Origin: CAZVXI01 sp964631295
GTDB taxonomy: Bacteria; Planctomycetota; Phycisphaerae; Phycisphaerales; SM1A02
NCBI GenBank assembly: GCA_964631295.1
Contig: CAZVXI010000091.1
Location: 1-12,288 of the forward strand
Length of the DNA: 12,288 nucleotides
Direction of reading: 5' to 3'
Of this stretch, positions 5,544-10,861 are shown one piece after another. A model generated the notes under the pieces. The model saw only the letters and a program-made list of their open reading frames with translations. It did not search any database and was not told the origin of the DNA. How positions within the stretch are numbered: the stretch's first letter is position 1; each line of letters begins with the position of its first letter. The translations under genes and the position numbers were made by a program.

Positions 5544-6503
5544 ATGAAAGTCATCTGGTTCATCGTGGGCATGCTGGTACTGGCGACGATCCTGCTGCCC
5601 CTGCTGCCGGCCGGCGGCGATCGCACCGAAGCGAGTCGGCAGGACGATGTGTCGAACGAGCAGCCTGCCGCAGCAACCAATACCGATGTGGATGAGTATG
5701 CCTCAGCGGCCGGTGACGCTGCGTCGGATGAGCGTGACACACCGTCTGCCGACGATCGCGCCGAGATGGAACAGGCGCTGGCGGCAGCCACGGGCTCGTT
5801 TGCGAGCGACACGCAGCCGACAGGCGACGAATCCGTGACGCCCGACGAAACGGCAGAAGTCACCGAGGATGTTGACAAGCCGAAAAAACTCAATGCAGCA
5901 GAAATCGACCGGAGCGATCCGAACGTGATTCCCGAGGGGATTCCGGGTGTGAACGCCCCGCTGCCGACCTCGCCGGAAGATTTCCCCCCGGGCTACGACC
6001 CGTTGATTCACACGCCTGAGTTCATGGCCGACCTCGAGCGCATGCAGGAGATGGCCTCAGAAAGTCGCGGCGGGGCTGAAGGCGGGCAACTCGCCGGCAA
6101 GGGCACAGCGGAGGATCCGTACCGCATCACGTGGGATCTGCTGCTCCGGGCATCGCAAACCTACAGGCCGCGCGAAGACATGCGCGATCTGCCGGACATG
6201 ATCGAGCAGCTCAATGGCAAGCATGTGCGCATCAGCGGTTACATGCTCGTTCCGCTTGGCGCTGTGGAGTTCGATGAGGCGCTGCTTCTGATGAACATGT
6301 GGGACGGCTGCTGCATCGGCCTTCCGCCGACCGCGTACGACGCCGTCGAAGTCATGCTCGGTGAGTCGAAGAAGTACGAGACCACGCGCGTTCTGTCGTT
6401 TGGCACTGTGGAAGGCGTACTGAAGGTCGACCCGTACGAAGTCAGCAACTGGCTCGTTGGTCTCTACATCATCGAAAATGCCAAAGTCACTGAGATGATG
6501 TAA
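5544..6503 (+). CDS. Membrane-anchored DUF3299-like protein
   Basis: 319 residues. Residues 4-22 form a single hydrophobic helix (signal anchor). Residues 24-115 are an acidic, Ala/Asp/Glu/Thr-rich linker of low complexity. A Pro-rich stretch (about 126-152) leads to the folded domain at about 190-315: DPYRITWDLLL, LNGKHVRISGYMLVPL, then DGCCIGLPPTAYDAVEV and FGTVEGVLKV. The YRITWDLL...LdGkxVrIsGymvPL...CxxxPP layout is that of DUF3299, a family of unknown function in Gram-negative bacteria; the match is made by eye. The paired cysteines 256-257 before LPP might bind metal or a cofactor, which is speculation. The domain should face the periplasm. The ATG at 5544 is preceded by GGAG (5533-5536) with a 7-nt spacer. 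A TACCAT box at 5473-5478 is the likeliest -10, without a clear -35. Confidence 0.72.
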   Translation: MKVIWFIVGMLVLATILLPLLPAGGDRTEASRQDDVSNEQPAAATNTDVDEYASAAGDAASDERDTPSADDRAEMEQALAAATGSFASDTQPTGDESVTPDETAEVTEDVDKPKKLNAAEIDRSDPNVIPEGIPGVNAPLPTSPEDFPPGYDPLIHTPEFMADLERMQEMASESRGGAEGGQLAGKGTAEDPYRITWDLLLRASQTYRPREDMRDLPDMIEQLNGKHVRISGYMLVPLGAVEFDEALLLMNMWDGCCIGLPPTAYDAVEVMLGESKKYETTRVLSFGTVEGVLKVDPYEVSNWLVGLYIIENAKVTEMM

Positions 6504-6635
6504 CGTGATAAAACCGCCAGTGGCGTCGACGGCTGCAAGCATCACCACCACTGACCGAGCGCAACCAGTCCGCAGCAGTGGTTCATGAAACCTCCCCGAA
6601 GCGCGCGGCGAGATGCTGTCTGGCATCGTGATGCA

Positions 6636-6641
6636 TACAAT
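6636..6641 (+). promoter_or_regulatory. -10 box just before the ALDH-half gene
   Basis: TACAAT ends 5 nt before the ATG at 6647, which puts the predicted start of transcription on the start codon itself. There is no Shine-Dalgarno sequence between. The -35 region is weak. Confidence 0.45.
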
Positions 6642-6646
6642 CTCGC

Positions 6647-7519
6647 ATGCCGCGACTGGATGTGACCAAGACATGGAAGCTGTTCATCAACGGCGGGTTT
6701 CCTCGCAGTGAATCGGGCAGGTCGATGCCGGTTCGCGATGCGGAGGATGCCACGATTGCACACGTGTGCCGCGCCTCGCGGAAGGATCTGCGTGATGCAG
6801 TCGAAGCGGCGCGAAAGGCACAATCGGGCTGGGCGAATCGCAGCGCGTACAACCGCGGGCAGATCATGTACCGCATGGCGGAAATGCTCGAAGGCAAGCG
6901 CGAGGAGTTCGCCGACAGCATTCGCGAGACGACCGGCATCACGACGGCCGAGGCGCGCATTGAAGTCGACACCAGCATTGATCGGCTTGTCTGCTTTGCA
7001 GGTTGGTGCGACAAGTTCCAGCAGGTGCTCGGGTGCGCCAATCCCGTTGCGTCATCACACTACAACTTTACGGTGCCCTCCCCGACGGGCGTGGTGGCCG
7101 AGATTTCCCCGAACGAGCCACCGCTGCTCGCGCTGGTTTCGCTGCTGGCGCCGGCAATGGCGGCCGGCAACACGGTCGTCGCGCTCGGGAGCGAGAAGTA
7201 CCCCCTGCCGACGGCGATGCTCGGCGAGGTGCTGGCAACATCTGACGTGCCCGCAGGCGTCGTCAACCTGTTGACCGGCAAGCGCAGTGAACTTATAGAA
7301 CATGTGTCACAGCACCGGGAAGTCAACGCCATCAATGCGGCCGGCCTGACCGCGGCACATCGCAGGATTCTGCAACTCGGTTCGGCGGACAACCTCAAGC
7401 GTGTTCATCACGCGAAGCGCGCGATGGATGACTGGTTTGACAGTGATGCATGCGAATCGCCGTGGGAGATCGAGCCGTTCGTCGAAATGAAGACGATCTG
7501 GCATCCGTCGGCTGTGTGA
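6647..7519 (+). CDS. Non-catalytic, short aldehyde dehydrogenase (ALDH16 pseudo-domain type)
   Basis: 290 residues resembling only the N-terminal, coenzyme-binding part of an aldehyde dehydrogenase. KTWKLFINGGFPRSESGR (8-25) is the usual opening strand, SRKDLRDAVEAARKAQSGWANRSAYNRGQIMYRMAEMLEG the helical segment, IDRLVCFAGWCDKFQQV and the Rossmann part PTGVVAEISPNEPPLLALVSLLAPAMAAGNTVVALGSE follow. The loop normally reading PWNFP, with the oxyanion Asn, is SPNEP. The protein ends with EMKTIWHPSAV before any Glu-LGG or GQxC motif, so the general base and nucleophile are absent. The ending is clean and the length fits the second, pseudo-catalytic domain of ALDH16, so this is likely an intact partner protein rather than a broken gene. 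The AGWCDK motif is shared with the catalytic ALDH at 8012-9487, supporting co-assembly (inference). No Shine-Dalgarno; leaderless promoter likely. Confidence 0.82.
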   Translation: MPRLDVTKTWKLFINGGFPRSESGRSMPVRDAEDATIAHVCRASRKDLRDAVEAARKAQSGWANRSAYNRGQIMYRMAEMLEGKREEFADSIRETTGITTAEARIEVDTSIDRLVCFAGWCDKFQQVLGCANPVASSHYNFTVPSPTGVVAEISPNEPPLLALVSLLAPAMAAGNTVVALGSEKYPLPTAMLGEVLATSDVPAGVVNLLTGKRSELIEHVSQHREVNAINAAGLTAAHRRILQLGSADNLKRVHHAKRAMDDWFDSDACESPWEIEPFVEMKTIWHPSAV

Positions 7520-7606
7520 ACGTCAGCCGGAACAGATGCGTCATGGCTGGCTGGCAAGCCCGCCACGAAACATGAAGTACGCAGCGCCGCACAGGCACAG
7601 CGCCGC

Positions 7607-7900
7607 TCACAGATAATCGAGTTTCAGCGGCTCACGAAGGTACAGCAACGCGAAGGGTACGAACACTGTCATGGTGATCACCTCCTGCAGCACCTTGAGC
7701 TGCGCGACACTCATGTGCGTGTCGCCGATCCGGTTCGCGGGCACCTGGAACATGTATTCAATCATCGCCACGCCCCAACTCACGAGCGCAGCCAGCAGCC
7801 ACGGTGTGAGATTCAACTCCCTGAGATGCGCGTACCACGCGAATGTCATGAACACGTTCGAGATCACAGCCAACAGAATTGTCAGCCCGATCACATGCAT
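7607..7900 (-). CDS. DUF486 / DMT-family small membrane protein
   Basis: 97 residues with three hydrophobic helices: about 3-22, 33-52 and 70-87. The sequence follows the DUF486 family closely: SNVFMTFAWYAHL near the N-terminus, LVSWGVAMIEYMFQVPANRIGDTHMSVAQLK in the middle, and LQEVITMTVFVPFALLYLREPLK near the C-terminus. The family belongs to the drug/metabolite transporter superfamily, is about 100-115 residues long, and has no established substrate. Small members probably act as oligomers in the inner membrane. It is convergent with the ALDH half (87 bp between stops) and lies on the same strand as the catalytic ALDH, 111 bp downstream of it. An AT-rich patch upstream suggests its own promoter, so a functional link to the aldehyde dehydrogenases is not shown. 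Confidence 0.9.
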   Translation of the reverse strand: MHVIGLTILLAVISNVFMTFAWYAHLRELNLTPWLLAALVSWGVAMIEYMFQVPANRIGDTHMSVAQLKVLQEVITMTVFVPFALLYLREPLKLDYL

Positions 7901-7938
7901 CGGATGTCACTCACGCACGTACTTGCGAACACACACAA

Positions 7939-7956
7939 GATATAAATAAATCTATC
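7939..7956 (-). promoter_or_regulatory. AT-rich patch, probable promoter of the DUF486 gene
   Basis: An island of A and T in otherwise GC-rich DNA, 39-56 nt upstream of the ATG at 7900. Read on the minus strand it offers several -10-like hexamers (TAGATT, TATATC), but no convincing -35 box is seen, so the exact promoter is undecided. Confidence 0.35.
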
Positions 7957-8011
7957 AGCAGACAGAGGGCTGCGCCGCGCGCACGTGGGCACCCGAGGGT
8001 ATGAAGGCGAG

Positions 8012-9487
8012 TCACACATCCACATACGCGCGCAAGCCCTGCAGGCCGCCTTCCCGGCCGAAGCCCGATTCCTTGTAACCGCCGAATGGTGATGCAGCGT
8101 CGAACTTGTTATACGTATTGCACCAGATGACGCCCGCATCGAGCTGCTTTGCGATCTCGAAGATACGGCTTCCCTTGTCGGTCCACACGCCAGCCGCGAG
8201 GCCATAGGGCGAGTTGTTCGCACGGGTGACTGCTTCTTCAGGCGTGCGGAAGCTCAGCACCGCAAGTACCGGGCCGAAAATTTCCTCGCGCGCGATGATG
8301 TGGCCGGGCTGCACATTCGTAAAGAATGTCGGCCGACACCAGTAGCCTTTGCGCGGCAACGGCGAACCGTTCACTTCGTGAAGTCGCGCGCCTTCGCGCC
8401 TGCCTGCCTTGAGGTAGCTTTTGATCGTATCGAGCTGCGCCTTCGAGTTGATCGCACCGACATCGGTGTTCTTATCAAGCGGATCACCGACACGCAGCGA
8501 CTGCATGCGATGTTCGAGCCGCGCGATCACATCATTGAGTATCGACTCTTCGACGAGCAACCGGGAGCCCGCGCAGCACACGTGGCCCTGGTTGAAGTAG
8601 ATGCCCGAGATGATGCCCTCGATCGCCTGGTCGATTGAGGCGTCGGCAAAGATGATGTTCGCGCCCTTGCCGCCCAGTTCGAGCGTGAGCTTCTTGTTCG
8701 TGCCGGCCGCGATGGCTGCGAGCTTCTTGCCCACCTCGGTTGAGCCGGTGAACGCAAGCTTCTTCACGTCGGGGTGCTCGGCGATCGCCTGCCCAGCCGT
8801 CGGCCCGCCGGTGATGATGTTGACGACGCCGGGCGGCAGGTCGATTTCTTCGAAGATTTCTGCGAGCCGCAGCGCTGTGAGGGGTGTCGTCTCGGCGGGC
8901 TTGAGCACACACGTGTTCCCGCACGCGAGGGCCGGGGCGAGTTTCCACGCGGCCATCAGCAGCGGGAAGTTCCACGGAATAATCTGCCCGCACACCCCGA
9001 TTGGCTTTGGATCTCGGCCGGGAAATGCGTACGCGAGTTTGTCGCACCAGCCGGCGTGATAGAAGAAATGCTGGGCGACGAGCGGAATATCGACATCGCG
9101 TGACTCTTTGATTGGCTTGCCACCATCCATCGTCTCGAGGACGGCCAACTCGCGGGCACGGTCCTGAATCCGCCGGGCGATCCGGTAGAGATACTTGGCG
9201 CGCTCGGTCGGCTTGAGCCGAGCCCACTTGGGCTGGGCGGCCTTGGCAGCCGCAACTGCGGCGTTCACATCGGCCTTGCCCGCGTCGGCGACTTCTGCCA
9301 GCGGCTGCTCCGTCGCAGGGTTGACAGACCGGAAGTGCTTACGCGACTTGGGCTTAGCCCATTTGCCTGCGATGAACAGCCCGTACTGATCTGCAATCTC
9401 AACCGGCACACGCTCCGGCGCAGGGCTGTACTCCCAGCGAGGCGGCGTATCCGGGGCGGCGGCAACAAGGGAGGCATCTGCGGTCAT
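8012..9487 (-). CDS. NAD(P)-dependent aldehyde dehydrogenase, catalytic (ALDH16-like partner)
   Basis: 491-residue, complete class-3-fold aldehyde dehydrogenase, oxidising an aldehyde to its acid in the cytoplasm. An extra N-terminal segment of about 30 residues precedes the usual YGLFIAGKW. Catalytic features are all present: Asn173 in PWNFP, coenzyme-binding KPAE (196-199), FTGSTEVGK (246-254), general base Glu270 in LELGGKG, nucleophile Cys304 in QGHVCCAGSR and EEIFGPV (401-407). It ends with GGYKESGFGREGG. The AGWCDK segment (145-150) is shared with the short ALDH protein at 6647-7519, and both look like the two halves of ALDH16. The natural substrate is not evident. AGGA (9498-9495) lies 7 nt before the ATG and may act as the ribosome site; the same bases form a TAGGAT -10-like box. 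The gene precedes the DUF486 gene on the same strand. Confidence 0.95.
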   Translation of the reverse strand: MTADASLVAAAPDTPPRWEYSPAPERVPVEIADQYGLFIAGKWAKPKSRKHFRSVNPATEQPLAEVADAGKADVNAAVAAAKAAQPKWARLKPTERAKYLYRIARRIQDRARELAVLETMDGGKPIKESRDVDIPLVAQHFFYHAGWCDKLAYAFPGRDPKPIGVCGQIIPWNFPLLMAAWKLAPALACGNTCVLKPAETTPLTALRLAEIFEEIDLPPGVVNIITGGPTAGQAIAEHPDVKKLAFTGSTEVGKKLAAIAAGTNKKLTLELGGKGANIIFADASIDQAIEGIISGIYFNQGHVCCAGSRLLVEESILNDVIARLEHRMQSLRVGDPLDKNTDVGAINSKAQLDTIKSYLKAGRREGARLHEVNGSPLPRKGYWCRPTFFTNVQPGHIIAREEIFGPVLAVLSFRTPEEAVTRANNSPYGLAAGVWTDKGSRIFEIAKQLDAGVIWCNTYNKFDAASPFGGYKESGFGREGGLQGLRAYVDV

Positions 9488-9493
9488 GTGAAC

Positions 9494-9499
9494 ATCCTA
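9494..9499 (-). promoter_or_regulatory. TAGGAT element before the ALDH start
   Basis: Six nucleotides before the ATG at 9487. It can be read as a -10 box (TANNAT, giving a leaderless mRNA) or, through AGGA, as a Shine-Dalgarno site; sequence alone does not decide. A longer GGAGGGG at 9509-9503 is 15 nt from the ATG, too far for normal pairing. Confidence 0.3.
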
Positions 9500-9574
9500 T
9501 CGCCCCTCCAGCGAGCGCAAACCACATGCGCCGCTGCAAAGAGAGAAACTGGGCACAACAGGCAGAAAAAAATC

Positions 9575-9603
9575 TTCACCGGTCGGGAACAATTTGGTAC
9601 GCT
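9575..9603 (+). promoter_or_regulatory. Promoter of a short plus-strand transcript
   Basis: TTCACC (9575-9580), an exact 17-nt spacer and TACGCT (9598-9603). Predicted start near 9610. It faces the terminator at 9667-9711 and no annotated gene begins downstream on this strand before 10862. Confidence 0.5.
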
Positions 9604-9609
9604 CGACGT

Positions 9610-9711
9610 ATTGATCAATGGAGAAGAACGCTCTTCCGAGGACAACGAGACCATCCTCCCTTTGAGCACCCGTGTTGATGTTCTGTAACAGTCGTCACAC
9701 GGGTGTTTTTT
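9610..9711 (+). ncRNA. Candidate small RNA of about 100 nt
   Basis: Bounded by a sigma70-like promoter (9575-9603) and an intrinsic terminator. Between them two further hairpins can be drawn: GAAGA (9623-9627) with TCTTC (9632-9636) around ACGC, and GAGGA (9638-9642) with TCCTC (9654-9658) around an 11-nt loop. The segment 9655-9660 reads CCTCCC, which contains the anti-Shine-Dalgarno core, so pairing with ribosome sites of mRNAs is conceivable. Its last bases overlap the antisense strand of the 3' end of thiD2-thiE. Alternatives: a micro-ORF (15 codons from the ATG at 9618 to TGA at 9663, or 25 codons from TTG at 9611 to TAA at 9686), neither with a ribosome site. I recognise no known RNA family. 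Confidence 0.4.
9667..9711 (+). terminator. Intrinsic terminator, plus direction
   Basis: CACCCGTGT (9667-9675) pairs perfectly with ACACGGGTG (9697-9705), followed by six Ts (9706-9711). The intervening 21 nt can fold further (GATG with CGTC through one G-U pair, and CTG with CAG). The T-run is only on the plus strand, so it does not serve thiD2-thiE, whose stop codon (9697-9695) lies at the edge of the right arm. Confidence 0.8.
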
Positions 9712-10783
9712 CATCTGCTGCTGCGGGTGAGATCTCAGGCGAAGCAGTCGCGTGCTCAGTTCGCGAGAGGCCTTTGCTGATTGCTCGCACGACAGATGCC
9801 GGCGCCGGCGAGCCGAGTACGGCCGAACTCACCGCCACACCCCGGCAGCCCACGGCAGCGAGATCCCGCACATTCTCAGGCGTGACGCCACCGATCGCGA
9901 GATGCGGCTGATCTGGGAAGCGTTCCACGAACGCGCGCAGGTATGCCGGTCCGCTGGGTCGGCGATCGGGCTTGATCGCGCTGGCAAACATAGCGCCAAT
10001 GCCGCAATAGTCAGCGCCCGCTGCGACCGCTGCACCCGCTTCGCTCAGATCATGGGTGCTGACGCCCACCAGCAGCCGTCGCCCGGCAATCCGGCGCACA
10101 TCGTGAACTGCCAGGTCATCCTGCCCAAGATGCACACCATCTGCCTCGGCGAGCAGCGCGATATCTGGCCGATCATTGATGATCAGCGCCGCTCTCCCAC
10201 GAGTGATGTCTCGCAGCATTCGCGCCCGGCGCAACAGCTCCGCATCGTCATGCGACTTCTCTCGCAACTGGATGCAGTCGGCGCCAGCAGCAACGGCCTG
10301 CTCAGCCAGTGCATCCCACGCATGGTGCGCGCACAGCGATTCAGTCAGAAGCAGGCAGATGCGCCATTGCTGCCCGCGACCAGTCGGGAATCGTACACTG
10401 AGTTGCCTTTCTATTTCATATCCACGATAGCGCAACTGTTCGACAGAGACGGCGACACGAGCATCGATGACTTTGGCATACTCTTCAATCGCTCGCAGCG
10501 CTTCACTCAGGCGCTTGCCAGCCGCCTGCACAACTTCACCAACTGATGCACGTGTTTGTTCCGATGGCAATGCGATGTGTGTCCCGACATCACCTGGCGT
10601 ATCGCGGTGGGTGGCAGGGTCAGGCAAGGCAGCAATCGCCGTGCTGAGGTCATGCCGCGACTGCTTGCACTGCTCGGTCAGGGCAGGATCATCAAGCAGA
10701 AACCGGGCCGCTTCTTCCAGCACGCGCAGGGCTTCACGGGCACGATTCGCGTTTGCATCGATGATGCGCATGACGTCGGGCAT
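9695..10783 (-). CDS. thiE: ThiD2-ThiE fusion: HMP-phosphate kinase / thiamine phosphate synthase
   Basis: 362-residue two-domain protein of thiamine biosynthesis. Residues about 5-125 match the ThiD2 family, a monofunctional HMP-phosphate kinase unrelated to classic ThiD: RIIDANANRAREALRVLEEAARFLL, then SRHDL, THRDTPGDVGTHI and a second helical repeat AAGKRLSEALRAIEEYAKV. Residues about 140-340 are a ThiE TIM barrel joining HMP-PP and the thiazole phosphate: LREK (173-176), INDRPDIAL (202-210), ADGVHLGQDD (214-223), GVSTHD (240-245), DYCGIGAMFASAIK (258-271), AIGGVTPENV (296-305) and the phosphate loop GVAVSSAVL. A polar tail follows. The fusion supplies two consecutive steps in one chain. 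The ATG at 10783 has no Shine-Dalgarno; a TAGCAT -10 box lies 5 nt upstream. No thiamine riboswitch fits in the 78 bp to the divergent aminopeptidase gene. ThiD2 is recognised by pattern and is somewhat less certain than ThiE. Confidence 0.93.
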   Translation of the reverse strand: MPDVMRIIDANANRAREALRVLEEAARFLLDDPALTEQCKQSRHDLSTAIAALPDPATHRDTPGDVGTHIALPSEQTRASVGEVVQAAGKRLSEALRAIEEYAKVIDARVAVSVEQLRYRGYEIERQLSVRFPTGRGQQWRICLLLTESLCAHHAWDALAEQAVAAGADCIQLREKSHDDAELLRRARMLRDITRGRAALIINDRPDIALLAEADGVHLGQDDLAVHDVRRIAGRRLLVGVSTHDLSEAGAAVAAGADYCGIGAMFASAIKPDRRPSGPAYLRAFVERFPDQPHLAIGGVTPENVRDLAAVGCRGVAVSSAVLGSPAPASVVRAISKGLSRTEHATASPEISPAAADEKTPV

Positions 10784-10798
10784 GCAGGATGCTACGCT
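10770..10798 (+). promoter_or_regulatory. Promoter of the aminopeptidase gene
   Basis: ATGACG (10770-10775), a 17-nt spacer and TACGCT (10793-10798). Predicted start near 10805, with a leader of about 57 nt before the GTG at 10862. The -35 lies inside the thiD2-thiE coding start, and the -10 overlaps that gene's own -10 by two bases. Confidence 0.5.
10789..10794 (-). promoter_or_regulatory. -10 box of thiD2-thiE
   Basis: TAGCAT on the minus strand, ending 5 nt before the ATG at 10783, so the predicted transcript starts on the start codon. No clear -35 box is seen. Confidence 0.4.
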
Positions 10799-10848
10799 TG
10801 CTGCTCACTTCCGGTAGAACCTTCGTTCGTTCCCTGATCTGCCGCCCC

Positions 10849-10854
10849 AGGAGG
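10849..10854 (+). promoter_or_regulatory. Shine-Dalgarno site selecting the GTG start at 10862
   Basis: A full AGGAGG with a 7-nt spacer to GTG. No in-frame ATG is near, and the protein begins as an M17 aminopeptidase should from this GTG. Confidence 0.9.
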
Positions 10855-10861
10855 TGCGTCC

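Noticed and set aside
6515..6525. Short hairpin CGCC-AGT-GGCG with TTTT on the minus side, as a terminator
   Set aside because: The stem is only 4 bp and no minus-strand gene lies upstream to be terminated.
9335..9688. 117-codon plus-strand frame
   Set aside because: Most of it is antisense to the aldehyde dehydrogenase; only its last 25 codons, past the predicted promoter, are considered as a possible micro-ORF.
10784..10861. Thiamine pyrophosphate riboswitch before thiD2-thiE
   Set aside because: Only 78 bp separate the two divergent genes, with no recognisable THI-box motifs, and the predicted mRNA has no leader.
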